Of a DNA stretch of 64,000 nt, positions 12,881-27,400 are shown in pieces. A program made the position numbers and the translations under genes. Location of the stretch: assembly GCA_037693485.1 (NCBI GenBank), contig CM075354.1:141073001-141137000 (forward strand), given 5' to 3'. The number at the start of each line of letters is the position of its first letter. The stretch's first letter is position 1. Source of the DNA: Kitagawia praeruptora (taxonomy: Eukaryota; Streptophyta; Magnoliopsida; Apiales; Apiaceae). The notes under the pieces are model-generated. The model searched no databases and was not told the DNA's origin. It worked only from the letters and a program-made list of their open reading frames with translations.

Positions 12881-13036
12881 TACGTAATACGGAGGACGAT
12901 TCTCCGCATCATGATAACACGGAGGACGATTCACCGTAACCCGTCGGTATTTCGGGTAATTTTTTTCAAAATCAGTATTTTGGGCAAAAACTTAGCAAAA
13001 ATAAGCATTTTGGTAATTATCTCTAAGATGCTCTGT

Positions 13037-13610
13037 TATGAAAAGCGCATTAAGCGGCGGAATCGGGGATAAAACGCCTAGCTTTTAGCAAAATCGGGAT
13101 TTTAAGCGTTTTTTGGGTTTAAGCGGAATTAAGCTGGTCAAAGACGGATTAAGTGGGTTAAAAACGGATTAATCGGATGAATTAAAATTTTTTTATAAAA
13201 TTATAATAAAATTATAAAAAATTATAAAATTATAAAAAATTGTAAAGGATGGTGAAAGAATGCATATGTTTCCGTCTTTCTGAAAGAATGCTACAATTTA
13301 TCTTTCTATCTTTCGGATCTCGTATTATGATAATTATGATGTTTGTATTTTCTAAGTTCATTATGACTAAGTACAGTATGACATTGTGAATGTAGAGTTT
13401 ACTAGTTTTAATTTTTATCATAATATGTTATATCATATGTGAATGTTAGTTTTTTTTTTAAAAAATTAATATTATATTTATTTCTATAAATATATAATTA
13501 TTTATAATCCGATTAATGATCCGCTTTTAAAACCGCTTAAGCGTCCGTTTAACCGCTTAAGCGCTAGAAAGTCATCCCGCCGCTTAGATCCGATTTACGC
13601 TTTTCACAAT
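13037..13610. mobile_element. Degenerate TIR element rich in AAGCGG words
   Basis: The left end reads GAAAAGCGCATTAAGCGGCGG. The inverse complement of the right end reads GTGAAAAGCGTAAATCGG followed by AAGCGGCGGGAT. The ends are therefore similar inverted repeats full of AAGCGG/AAGCG words, with an AT-rich middle. No clear target duplication and no protein. Superfamily not assigned. Confidence 0.5.
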
Positions 13611-14014
13611 AAGAGGGTATTATGTAATTAGAAATGAATTTTGTTCATCACAATCTCATATTTGATGTTCGCTTTTTTTAAAAACAAATTATTAACCAAT
13701 TATTCAAATGATAATGCACAGTGATTTTTTGATACTGAGGGACAGATGGGTACGACCGTACGAGAGAATGGTATGAAAAATCATTTTTTATGTTTATTAT
13801 ATTTATATTCAAGCAATTAAATAAATTTTTAATATAAATATAAATTAATGATGCAAAAGTAAATTAAAATAATAAATAAATAAATATTTTAAATTAATTA
13901 AATTTAGTCACTCAAATATATTTTAAATTAAATATATTAATAATATTATTAATCAAACACATCAATATATTCTTAATGTCTGCTAGTATTGAATTTTAAA
14001 AATTACTGCTTTTA
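13611..14014. other. AT-rich intergenic
   Basis: No gene seen. From about 13960 the sequence (AATATATTC, TGCTAGTATTGAA, AAAATTACTGCTTTTA) is the inverse complement of 11640-11690. This marks the inner edge of the right arm of the quasi-palindrome. Confidence 0.5.
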
Positions 14015-17000
14015 CCCTTCATTTTTTTATTCTTCTTTATTTCTTTGATGCCCTTTTTTGTCATTACACAGGAAAATTACAGCTTTTATCCTTTATGTTT
14101 TTAATCTTCTTTATTTTTTTGATGTCCCTTTTTGTCATTACACAATATTTGGAGCGACCCAATTTAGATTGGATCGACCCAAATCTCTTATATTAATCAA
14201 TTTCCTTTTTCAGGCTAAACATATTACCTTTTCTATTTTTCAATAACTAAATAATTTACTTCTTAGGTAAAATACAATATCTTTTACATTTTATCTAAAT
14301 AAAATTTCTCCATTTTTAAAAACTACGATCAATTTTGTATAATAAAATAACATAATTATATTATAATTAGTATTAAATAATAAATTACCTTTTTGAGCCA
14401 AAATACGTTACTTTTTCTCTAACTAAAATCTCTCTTTTTCCAATTGTATCATGGACGGTTACCTTTTTCAAACACGTTACCTTTTTTCCCTTCTCTATCA
14501 AATCTCATATAAAAATTTAAGCCTCCCAACTTTATATTTTAAAAAAAATAAATTAAATTAATGAAAAATTCATATAATATTAAAAAAAAAATCGTGCATC
14601 GCACGGGTTTTAAACTTGTATAATAAAAATTCGTATACAACGAATAATATCCGTTAAATTTTTAGTTAAAAATTAGAACTGTTATATACTTATATAAAGG
14701 AGAAACGAGGGGAGGTAAAGTGGCGCCGGTCAAATAGCTCGGTTCTATTTTGTTAAATTTCTCAAATTTTTGAATTAATAATTCCAATGATTAAAAAAAT
14801 CTCAATTTCATTTTAAAACTTTAATAATAGAGGAAATTAAATATATAGTTTCATTATTTTTTACCTATAAAATCTTTACTAATGAAGTAAAGTAAATATC
14901 TAAATTGCATTTTAAATTTTTACTAATCGAGGAAACTTAATATACAATTTCAATATCCTTACCTTTAAAATTGCATTTTAAAATATTGAAAGTTTGGTCG
15001 GTCGGTTAGTTGGTTGGTCGGTTGGTCGGTACCTATTGTTTTACTTAATTACCCTTACTTAATTATAAATAAAATTTCTCCTAATAACTAATCAATTTTT
15101 GTTTTCAAGTAAAACATATTAAAATAATCAATTTTCTTCTAAAATACGTTACATTTTCTATTTTTTTTAGCTAAAATCTTTTTTTTCCAATTAAATGCCG
15201 CCCTTCATTTTTTTATTCTTCTTTATTTCTTTGATGCCCTTTTTTGTCATTACACAGGAAAATTACAGCTTTTATCCTTTATGTTTTTAATCTTCTTTAT
15301 TTTTTTTGATGTCCCTTTTTGTCATTACACAATATTTGGAGCGACCCAATTTAGATTGGATCGACCCAAATCTCTTATATTAATCAATTTCCTTTTTCAG
15401 GCTAAACATATTACCTTTTCTATTTTTCAATAACTAAATAATTTACTTCTTAGGTAAAATACAATATCTTTTACATTTTATCTAAATAAAATTTCTCCAT
15501 TTTTAAAAACTACGATCAATTTTGTATAATAAAATAACATAATTATATTATAATTAGTATTAAATAATAAATTACCTTTTTGAGCCAAAATACGTTACTT
15601 TTTCTCTAACTAAAATCTCTCTTTTTCCAATTGTATCATGGACGGTTACCTTTTTCAAACACATTACCTTTTTTCCCTTCTCTTACGAAAATCTCTCTTT
15701 TTCCAATTATATCAGGGGCGATTCTATTTAATAAAAATAAAATAATAATATTATAGTACTAATAATTAACTGATTACCTTTTCAACTAAAACGTATCATC
15801 TTTTATATTTTTTCTAATTAAATTCCTTTTTTTCTAGAAATTTCAGGGGCAACATTAATTTCTGATTTTCTAAAAACTATGAGCAATTTTATTTAGTAAA
15901 ATAACATAATTAAATTATAATTACTATAAATTAATCAATTACCTTTTTCGCATAAATTATGTTATCGTTTTAATTTTCACGTTATCTTTCTATTTTTTAA
16001 AACTAAAATCTCTCTTTTTCTGATTTTATCACGGGCGGTTCTGTTTAATACAATAAACTAACAATATTATAATATTCATAATTAACCGATTGCATTTTTT
16101 AATCTAAAACGTATCAAATTCTATTTAATGAAATAAAATAATAATTATATAAAAACTAATAATTAGCCGATTACCATTTTCAAGTAAAACCTATAATTTT
16201 TTCTATATTTTCTAACTAAAATCCCTCATTTTCTAGAAATATCACGGATAACATTTATATAATTATTATCAAATCTCATATAAAAATTTAAGCCTCCCAA
16301 CTTTATATTTTAAAAAAAATAAATTAAATTAATGAAAAATTCATATAATATTAAAAAAAAAATCGTGCATCGCACGGGTTTTAAACTTGTATAATAAAAA
16401 TTCGTATACAACGAATAATATCCGTTAGATTTTTAGTTAAAAATTAGAACTGTTATATACTTATATAAAGGAGAAACGAGGGGAGGTAAAGTGGCGCCGG
16501 TCAAATAGCTCGGTTCTATTTTGTTAAATTTCTCAAATTTTTGAATTAATAATTCCAATGATTAAAAAAATCTCAATTTCATTTTAAAACTTTAATAATA
16601 GAGGAAATTAAATATATAGTTTCATTATTTTTTACCTATAAAATCTTTACTAATGAAGTAAAGTAAATATCTAAATTGCATTTTAAATTTTTACTAATCG
16701 AGGAAACTTAATATACAATTTCAATATCCTTACCTTTAAAATTGCATTTTAAAATATTGAAAGTTTGGTCGGTCGGTTAGTTGGTTGGTCGGTTGGTCGG
16801 TACCTATTGTTTTACTTAATTACCCTTACTTAATTATAAATAAAATTTCTCCTAATAACTAATCAATTTTTGTTTTCAAGTAAAACATATTAAAATAATC
16901 AATTTTCTTCTAAAATACGTTACATTTTCTATTTTTTTTTAGCTAAAATCTTTTTTTTCCAATTAAATGCCGCCCTTCATTTTTTTATTCTTCTTTATTT

Positions 17001-18741
17001 CTTTGATGCCCTTTTTTGTCATTACACAGGAAAATTACAGCTTTTATCCTTTATGTTTTTAATCTTCTTTATTTTTTTTGATGTCCCTTTTTGTCATTAC
17101 ACAATATTTGGAGCGACCCAATTTAGATTGGATCGACCCAAATCTCTTATATTAATCAATTTCCTTTTTCAGGTTAAACATATTACCTTTTCTATTTTTC
17201 AATAACTAAATAATTTACTTCTTAGGTAAAATACAATATCTTTTACATTTTATCTAAATAAAATTTCTCCATTTTTAAAAACTACGATCAATTTTGTATA
17301 ATAAAATAACATAATTATATTATAATTAGTATTAAATAATAAATTACCTTTTTGAGCCAAAATACGTTACTTTTTCTCTAACTAAAATCTCTCTTTTTCC
17401 AATTGTATCATGGACGGTTACCTTTTTCAAACACGTTACCTTTTTTCCCTTCTCTTACGAAAATCTCTCTTTTTCCAATTATATCACGGGCGATTCTATT
17501 TAATAAAAATAAAATAATAATATTATAGTACTAATAATTAACTGATTACCTTTTCAACTAAAACGTATCATCTTTTATATTTTTTCTAATTAAATTCCTT
17601 TTTTTCTAGAAATTTCAGGGGCAACATTAATTTCTGATTTTCTAAAAACTATGAGCAATTTTATTTAGTAAAATAACATAATTAAATTATAATTACTATA
17701 AATTAATCAATTACCTTTTTCGCATAAATTATGTTATCGTTTAATTTTCACGTTATCTTTCTATTTTTTAAAACTAAAATCTCTCTTTTTCTGATTTTAT
17801 CACGGGCGGTTCTGTTTAATACAATAAACTAACAATATTATAATATTCATAATTAACCGATTGCATTTTTTTATCTAAAACGTATCAAATTCTATTTAAT
17901 GAAATAAAATAATAATTATATAAAAACTAATAATTAGCCGATTACCATTTTCAAGTAATACCTATAATTTTTTCTATATTTTCTAACTAAAATCCCTCAT
18001 TTTCTAGAAATATCACGGATAACATTTATATAATTATTATCAAATCTCATATAAAAATTTAAGCCTCCCAACTTTATATTTTAAAAAAATTAAATTAAAT
18101 TAATGAAAAATTCATATAATATTAAAAAAAATCGTGCATCGCACGGGTTTTAAACTTGTATAATAAAAATTCGTATACAACGAATAATATCCGTTAGATT
18201 TTTAGTTAAAAATTAGAACTGTTATATACTTATATAAAGGAGAAACGAGGGGAGGTAAAGTGGCGCCGGTCAAATAGCTCGGTTCTATTTTGTTAAATTT
18301 CTCAAATTTTTGAATTAATAATTCCAATGATTAAAAAAATCTCAATTTCATTTTAAAACTTTAATAATAGAGGAAATTAAATATATAGTTTCATTATTTT
18401 TTACCTATAAAATCTTTACTAATGAAGTAAAGTAAATATCTAAATTGCATTTTAAATTTTTACTAATCGAGGAAACTTAATATACAATTTCAATATCCTT
18501 ACCTTTAAAATTGCATTTTAAAACATTGAAAGTTTGGTCGGTCGGTCGGTTGGTCGGTCGGTTGGTCGGTACCTATTGTTTTACTTAATTACCCTTACTT
18601 AATTATAAATAAAATTTCTCCTAATAACTAATCAATTTTTGTTTTTAAGTAAAACATATTAAAATAATCAATTTTCTTCTAAAATACGTTACATTTTCTA
18701 TTTTTTTTTAGCTAAAATCTCTTTTTTCCAATTAAATGCCG
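14015..18741 (+). repeat. Head-to-tail array of three Helitron-derived units
   Basis: The units are 14015-15200 (1186 bases), 15201-16972 (1772) and 16973-18741 (1769). Each starts CCCTTCATTTTTTTATTC; the partial fourth unit at 18742 starts CCCTTACTT. Unit 1 lacks about 590 internal bases present in units 2 and 3 (equivalent to about 15685-16271). Each unit holds a Helitron-like 3' hairpin (CGTGCATCGCACGGG) near 14593, 16374 and 18133, followed by CTTGT rather than CTAGT, and a worn 5'-like stretch (AAAGTTTGGTCGGTCGG). Units 2 and 3 are nearly identical, so the duplication is recent. No coding capacity. Confidence 0.88.
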
Positions 18742-20311
18742 CCCTTACTTAATTATAAATAAACAATTTCACAATAACTAATCAATTTTCTTTTTCAAGT
18801 AAAACATATTAAAATAATCAATTTTTTTTAAAAAAATGTTACCTTTTCTATTTCCTTTAGCTAAAATCTATAGTTTTCCAATTATATGGCGCCGGTTGGT
18901 TGGTTAGTTGGTTGGTCGGTACCTATTGTTTTTACTTAATTACCCTTACTTAAATATAAATAAAATTTCTCCTAATAACTAATCAATTTCTGTTTTCAAG
19001 TAAAACATATTAAAATAAACAATTTCTCTAAATTGCATTTTAAATTTTTACTAATCGAGAAAATTAAATATACAACTCAATTGCATTTTAATTTTTATTA
19101 ATAGTGGAAATTAAATATCACTAACAAAATATAATAAAAATTCGTATACAACGAATAATATCCGTTAGATTTTTAGTTAAAAATTAGAACTATTATATAA
19201 ATATATAAAGGAGATCCGAGGGGATCTAAACATCTACTATTATCCTTCATTTTTTTTTAATAATAATATAATTAATGATAATTAGCCGATTGCCTTTTTC
19301 AATTAAAAGATGTTTACTTATAATTGATATGATATTACCTTTTATAAATACCTAAAATATCATATCTTCCAATCAATAATTTTTTTCTCTCTAATCAGCA
19401 TTTGGAGCGATCCAATTGGATCAACCCAAATCTAAACCTCTATTATTATCCTTCATTTTTTTTATTAATAATATAATTAATGATAATTAGCAGATTGTCT
19501 TTTTCAATTAAAAGATGTTTACTTATAATTGATGAAATTACATTTTATAAATACCTAAAATATCATATCTTCCAATCAATAATTTTTTTTTATTAATTAA
19601 AACACGTAATTTAAAACATAATATTGCAATAATTAATACATACCCAAAAATATGACTTCATATCTTCTAACCACTAACAAAATATAACAAAAATTCGTAT
19701 ACAACGGATAATATCCGTTAAATTTTTAGTTAAAAATTAGAACTGTTAGATTCAATGATTAAATATATTACATGATTAAATTTATTTACTAATTGCATAC
19801 CCAAAAATATGACATCATATCTTCTAACCACTAACAAAATATAATAAAAATTCGTATACAACGAATAATATCCGTTAGAATTTTATTTAAAATTAGAACT
19901 GTTTGATCTAATGATTAAATATGTTACATGATTAAATTTATTTACTAAAATTTCAAGGTTCGAATTCTGTCAACGATACTATTATCCTTCATTTTCTTAA
20001 TCTTCTTTATTTCTTTGATGCCCCTTTTTACCATTACAACGCATTTGGAGCGACCCAAATTAGATTAGATTGACCCAAATCTAAACATATACTATTTTTT
20101 GTCATTACACAACATTTGGAGTAACCCAATTGGATCGACCCAAATCTAAACCTCTACTATAGTATTATCCTTTATTTTTTTTATCTTTCTTTATTTCTTT
20201 GATTCTCCGTTTTGTCATTACTCAAATCTATCTCTGTCATTTTTCACCTTCAAGTCCATGCCGCTCAAATCTTCACACTGCTAGATTTTGATTCATGTTT
20301 GCACTTTTCAG
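18742..20311. repeat. Inverted counterparts of 10.5-11.6 kb and partial repeat units
   Basis: The segment holds fragments of the upstream array (18742-19130). Inverse copies of the target repeat at 10478-11100 and of the 11161-11640 block follow (19130-20220). No gene or RNA is recognisable. Confidence 0.65.
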
Positions 20312-22831
20312 ATTTGAAAGCTGGGTTTTTCACCAAATTAACATCTCAACCCCCTGAAGTAGGGTTAAGGTATGTGTACTAGACCTCCGTACGGGTCATA
20401 TATGTTTGGTTCCAGTTTTCAGTTTGGCCATAGAAGTTAAGTTTTTATTGATTTCACAATATTAAAAATTAGACAGGATAATATTTGTTTGGTTTTGATT
20501 TTGGTTTAGAATTTAAGAATTATAGTTTTAATGAATTACCCGATGTTATAATAATATACAGGACACCAGAAAGGTACCTTTAAAATATTTGCTTGGCCTT
20601 TCAATTTTTTATTTTACATGTCGTAATAACAAAGGTAGTTGGAAAGATTACCAGTTAATAACATTGACACAGTACGGACCATGTTATTTGTAAATAATCT
20701 TGGGACTCAGTTTGATACTTATAGACATTATTTTGTTTTCAAGCAAGTTTATGTTCTTTATGGATTTGTTCAACTTAATGTTCATGGGGTAGACATGCTA
20801 CGTACCAGAAGGTCTTATGGAATAGCATACTTTTTATCGGATGTCTCCGAAAGAACTATGGAATAGCATACTTAGAAGCTCAGACTCACGTCACAAGCCT
20901 CACCCTCTGGGTCAGGTAACATTGCTCTTATTTATGCTCTAAATATCTTCTTTACTCACGTTCAATTTCACTTCATATATGATCTCATATTTAGCACTTT
21001 CACTTGAGCTCCATTTTAAAATATAAAAGCACTAACTTTTTCCTTTTTCAGTTTAGTTGGCTTTTTGAGAGAGAATAAGTAATGGAAAATGTGATTGTTA
21101 TAATTTGTAATCATACATTATTTAAAGATAAAAGTGAATATGTGAGCTTCTTGCGGAGACCTGTGTTTTTGGTAAACAGTATTATCCTTCATTTTTTTAA
21201 TCTTTTTTATTTATTTAATGCCCCTTTTTTGTCATTACACAGCATTTGGAGCAACCCAATTTAGATTGGAATAAAAAAATTCTAATATGATATTGTACTT
21301 ATTTTCAGTAATGTTGTAGTACTACGATTGTACCTCCAGCCTTTCTCTTCTCCTCCAGCTACATAATTTTAAATATTGAAAACAAAATACAATACAAGAA
21401 GAAGTTTGCATTTATAAATATAGATTACAAGCAGAGAGAGATGTTTAGTTACAGATAGACTACATAGCAACAACATAAGTGATAAAAAGAAATATGTTAG
21501 TTACAGATAGACTACATAGCAACAACATAAGTGATAAAAAGAAAGATGGTCCACATGATGATCAAGCTAATGAAGTATTGAAGTAATTAACAAGCCTAAA
21601 TCACATAAGCAACTTCCATTTTATAGGTATTGTTTATCATAACATGGGTAATGGGTTTATGTATTCCAATTAATTTTATTTTTGGTTACCCCTCTAAGTT
21701 GATCACAAAAAAATTAACAACCCATCAAAATAAGTAGTTTAAGAATATATTCAAATTCAAATTATTATATTCATTTCAATAAGAACATACTTTTAATATA
21801 ATAAAGTCAGTCATGGTGAAAGACCTTAATTTGAACATAAACAATAAATCTACTAGAATATTAATCTGATATTTTGGCTTGCTTATTTAATTGTATAATT
21901 TACTTATTTTTAATAAAAGAATCTAAATTAATAATATATATACACTATTTTTTCATACATGAATTTACTAATACAGTTTAATGGTCACGCTCTGGTGAGA
22001 ATGAGAACAGTGAGAACACACATTTTCACTACATTTCAAGCTATTTTAAAGGGCCCCGCTAGGGACATCTTCACCAAAAAAAGTCATATAATTCTACCCT
22101 CTATCCATTCATAAAAAAAATAACAAAAAAATAAAATAAAATGAGAACAGTGAGAACACACATATTCGCTACATTTCGAACTATTTTAAAGGGCCCCGCT
22201 AGGGGCATCTTCACAAAAAAGTCTTATAATTCTACCCTCTATCCATTCATAAAAAAATTTAACAAAAAAAATTAAAAATTGCTTGAAATGTGATCTCATT
22301 GTTCTCCAACATTTACACATTATATTAACTATGAGGTCTCATAGTTAATATAACATGTTCTTGATATTATATGAGGTTTAATGTTTTGGAGCCATTTAAT
22401 GTTTTGGAGTCATTGAGGGTGAAGGAATTATCATTTTCGCATTTGAATAATGAAGACAATTTATTATTGTTTTCAATTAGAGAACAATATTTCTAAAAAT
22501 ATTTATTATTTTTATTGCAGATTTTGATGGATTAAATAAATTTTCAACATTGTTAAAATAGAATTGTATGCTACTTTTTATATAAATTTTAGCATATCAT
22601 TATTTTATTAAATGCTTATATAATTGTATCTAATATCTTGCTAAGAATTGATTATTTATATAATTGCATACAATATATTTTTAAGAAATCAATCAAATTT
22701 GTTAAATTTTTGGTATTGTAAATTTAAATTAAGTAAGATGTTTTAAGAAATCAATCAAATTTGTTAAATTTTTGGTATTATCATTTTAAATTAAATAAGA
22801 AGCCGTGTACGAAGTACGGGCAAAATGCTAG
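20312..22831 (+). mobile_element. Helitron 3' portion, inverted relative of 4723-7276
   Basis: It ends with a CCGTGTACGAAGTACGG hairpin, GCAAAATG and CTAG (22828-22831) before T. Read inversely, the segment matches 4723 to about 7276 over nearly its whole length, including the doubled block (about 22000-22250) and a short run near 20345. The 5' TC end was not found. The match stops at about 20312, so the copy is 5'-truncated or its 5' part diverged. The open frame at 20639-20866 has no recognised domain. Confidence 0.7.
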
Positions 22832-22937
22832 TTATCTTGTAAACGATACAATAATTCTGCATTCCCTTTAACCAATTCCTGATTTTAATCTAATGCACAC
22901 CCCACGAATCAAACGACTTTAAAATAATAGAAAAAAA

Positions 22938-24027
22938 GGTCCCAATATCACAATTTGAACTTAAAAGGTCCCAAATATCACAGCTCAAAAACTTGGTCCC
23001 AAATATCATTCCAAAATACTGTTTTCTCTAGCGTTTTTTGTTTTTTTTTAAAATGCTATTGCGTTTAGCATTTCATGTAGATATATATATTTTTTAATAA
23101 GAACGTTGTATAATCTAGCGTTTTGGGGGGAAAAACGTGACTTTATGTAACGTTTTGGGATTGTAAAGCCCAGCCCAACTTGCTTTAAAAAAGCTTCGAA
23201 CACATTTTATTCATTAACGCCTTTTCGGATTTTTTAGTTTTTTTTATTCTTTCAAGGCTTGAATAATTAATTTTTAGGTTTGAAAGTTTAGATTTTGGGT
23301 TTTGGAAATATTCCGAAGAACTAATAAAATTATCCTGATTTTTAATCAGGCCACCGGATTCAATTTTTTAAATTAAAATTTTAAATATTAAAAATAAAAT
23401 TTTAATTAAATTTAGGGGTTCAACAATTAACTTTAAGGGTTCAACGTTTTCATTTTGGGTTTTAGAAATATTCGGAACGACGAATAAATCGTATTCAAAC
23501 TTAGGGTTTAGGCTTGTTTACAACCCTAAACCCTAAGTTATCCTGATTTTTAAACGCTACCGGATTCAATTTTTTAATTAAAATTTTTAAATTTTATCTG
23601 TATTTCCTCAGGGTTTCAAGGGTTAACCTTTGGGGTTCAATGTTTCCATTTTGGGTTTTAAAAATATTCGGAACGATCATATATATTTCGATAAAAAATA
23701 TTCAAAACGATCATATATATTTTTAAAAAAAACAAAAAAAAAACGCCACATGAAGTTGCGTTTCAACCAAGACCAAACTTTAACTAGTGTTTTCAAGCTT
23801 AAAACCAAAGTTTAACTAGCGTTTTGCTAGTTGGTTTAAAAAAAAAAAAGGTAACGCTATATTAAGTAGCGTTTTCAGCCCCCAAACTGCTACACGCATT
23901 AGCGTTTTTTTTTAAAAAAAAATATTAAAAACGCTACACGCAACTCTGTTATGGAGTGATATTTGGGGCCAAGTTTTTGAGCTGTGATATTTGGGACCAT
24001 TTGCTTTCAAATTATGATATAGTGGCC
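22938..24027. mobile_element. TIR element with about 75-base inverted ends
   Basis: 22938-23012 and 23953-24027 are imperfect inverse repeats, strongest over GGTCCCAAATATCACAGC and the bases that follow. The inside is AT-rich, with repeated AGCGTTTT words and a short CCCTAAACCCTAA stretch near 23522. Long TIRs without coding sequence suggest a non-autonomous Mutator-like or similar element. Target duplication not identified. Confidence 0.55.
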
Positions 24028-24443
24028 AAAACCCAAAATAATAAGAGTGATATGGCCCGGACATAGGATTTAAAAAAAAAAAGGAAAAATAAGTGACACT
24101 TTTTGTAGATATTGTAAATTCTCTACATTTCCCACGTTTTGACATGGTACAAACAATCCAAGATAAGCCCATATCAACATTTTATTCAGGATCGGCCCAA
24201 ATTCTTAACTTTATCTCGTAATGCATAGAAAGATGGTTCAGATCCACATTTTGACAGCCTACAAATACTCCAAGACCAGCCCAAAATCAAGTATAGCCCA
24301 CATGAAATATATGAAAGCCTTTCGACAAAAGATTAAAAGGGCAATTCCAGAAAGGTTACATTTCACCGGACAAAAGTGTAAAATGAAAATCAATAAAAAT
24401 AAAATAAAAAGAACCCATAAAAAAATATATAAAATAAATGAAA

Positions 24444-27400
24444 TCTATACTATTATATAAATTTCGGAACATTAAAAGTTTTGGTACCTGTTTTTTGGTA
24501 CCAGTTTTTTGGTACTTTATGAATTTACTTATTTACCCTTTAATAAAAAGAAATTTTTTTTATGATATCTATACTTTTAAAACACCTATAATAAATAGTA
24601 ACATAATATAATTAATGGTAAGTAGTCGCTTGCCTTTTTTCACATTTACTTTTAATTGAAGATATTACCTTTTATAAACAGCTAAAAACATCAATGTATC
24701 TTCCAATCATTAATATTTCCTTTCGAATTAAAACACGTTACTTTTTTAATTTAAAACTAATCTTCATTAATATTTTCTTTTGAATTAAAACACGTTAGAT
24801 TTTTAATTTAAAACTAATTTTACAATCATTAATATATACCCGAAAATATCACACCATATTTTTCAATTGTTAATAAAATATATTAAAAATCTGCATACGT
24901 CGTTTATAATAAGGAAACATTAGTATAATCCGTAAACATGAGTATAATAAAATTATATTAAATTAAAATTAATTAATCTATTCTATTATATAAAAACCGA
25001 AACATTAAAAGTTTGGTTGGTTGGTTGGCACCTATTGAATTTACCTAATTACCCTTACTTAACTATTAACTAAATACATAATTTCCTTTTTCATATTAAA
25101 CATATTACCTTTTCTATTTGTCACTAACTAATTAATTTCCCTTTTCAGTAAAGCACAATATCTTTATTATTTTATCTAACTAAAATTTCTCCTTTCTTAT
25201 AAACACTACAAGCAATTTTGAAAATAACATAATTATATTATAATTAATATTAACCAATCAATTACCTTTTTTAGCCAAAACATGTTACCTTTTCTCTATT
25301 CTATAACTAAAATATCTCTTTAACTAAAATATTTTTTTTTTACAAATATATCACGGGGTTCTATTTAATAAATAATAATATTATAATACTAATAATTATC
25401 AATTACCCTTTTCAACTAAAACATATCATCTTTTCCCTATTTTATAATTCAAATTCCTTTTTTCTAGAAATATCACGGGTAACATTAATTTCTCAATATC
25501 TAAAAACACTACGAACAATTTAATTTAGTGAAATAACATAAATTAAATTATAATTACTATAAACTAATTAATTACCTTTTCCACCTAAAACATGTTTCCT
25601 TTTTAATTTTCTCTAACTAACACCTCACTTTTTTCAGTTAAATCACGGCATTCTAAATTATAATTTTATAAGTACTTATAATTAAACGATTACCTTTTTG
25701 AATACCTTTTTCACCTAAAACGTATCATATTTTCCATATTTTATAATTCAAATTCCTTTTTTCTAGAAATATCATGGGCAACATTAATTTCTCACAATCT
25801 AAAGACATTACGAACAATTTAATTTAGTAAAATAACATAAATTAAATTATAATTATTATAAACTAATCAATTACCTTTTTCACCTAAAACATGTCATCTT
25901 TTTAATTTTCACATTACATTTTCTATTTTCTCTAAATAAAATCAATCTTTTTTCAATTATATCACGGACGGTTCTATTTAATAAAATAAAATAACAATAT
26001 TATAATGTTAATAATTAACCGATTAAGTTTAAGCTAAAATTTATCATCTTTTCTATATTTTCTAACTAAAATATCTCTATTCTTTAAAATATCACGGGCA
26101 ACACTAATTTTTCCTTTTCTTAAAACTTTACGAGCAATTTTATTTAGAAAAATAACACAATTGAATTATAATTACTATAAACTAATCAATTACCTTTTTC
26201 ACCTAAAACATGTTTCCTTTTTAATTTTCTATAACTAACACCTCACTTTTTTCAGTTAAATCACAGCATTCTATTTAATAAAATAAAATTATAATTTTAT
26301 AAGTACTTATAATTAACCGATTACCTTTTTGAACTAAGATGTATTATCTTTTCAATATTTTCTAACTAAAATCCCTCTTTTCATAGAAATATAACAACTG
26401 ATTAATCGTATCATATCTTTCAATCATTAATCGTATTAAATTTCCTTTTGGAAGATATTACCTTTTATAAACAACTGAAAACATAAATCGTATCATATCT
26501 TTCAATCATTAATATTTCCTTTCGTATTAAAACATATTACCTTTTTGATTTAAAACTAATATTATCACACAATATTTTTCAATTATTTAATAAAATATAT
26601 TAAAAATCCCTATACGTTATTTATAACAAGGAAACATTAGTATAATTCGTAAACATGAGTATATTAAATTATATTGAATTAAAATTAAAAAGTCATTAAA
26701 AATAATGATTACATAATTGTAATATTGAATAAAATTTATAAAATAATAAAATAAACACCATATCAATAAATTTTATTTATAACATAATAAAATTTTATTA
26801 TAATTTTATAAATTTATATCTTCCAATCAGTAATATTTTCTCCTAATTTAAACACTTTGACTTTTAATTTAAAACATAATCTTGCAATAATTAATATATA
26901 CCCAAAAATATTACACTATATCTTCTAATCACTAACAAAATATAATAGAAATCCGTATACTACGAATAATGACCGTTAGATTTTTAGTAAAAAATCAGAA
27001 TCGTTAGATATAATGATTAGATATATCATATGATTAAATTAATTTACTAAAATTTCAAGGTTTGAATTCCATCAACTACATATTTATTTTAAAATTTTAT
27101 AATATAAGTTTTAAGCTATGCATATCATTAATTAATTTTTTATTAAATAATTTAAGTTAAAATTAAAATAAAATATTAATTATTATTATTTAAAAATGTA
27201 ATGGTAACATAAAATAAAATTTATTATATATCAAAAGAAATCCGTGCATCACACGGGTTATAAGCTAGTAATTATATAATACCCGAAACATTAAAAATTT
27301 TGGTACCTATTTTTTGGTATATGTTTTTGGTATTTCGTGAATTTACTTATTTACCCTTCATTATAAAGAAAAATATATATGATATCTATGTTATTAAAAC

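Noticed and set aside
20639..20866. 75-residue frame that might be a Helitron replicase or RPA remnant
   Set aside because: No Rep, helicase or OB-fold motif is visible and the equivalent frame in the inverse copy is broken.
23515..23545. Interstitial telomere-like repeat
   Set aside because: Only two partial CCCTAAA units are present, inside a TIR element; too short to call.
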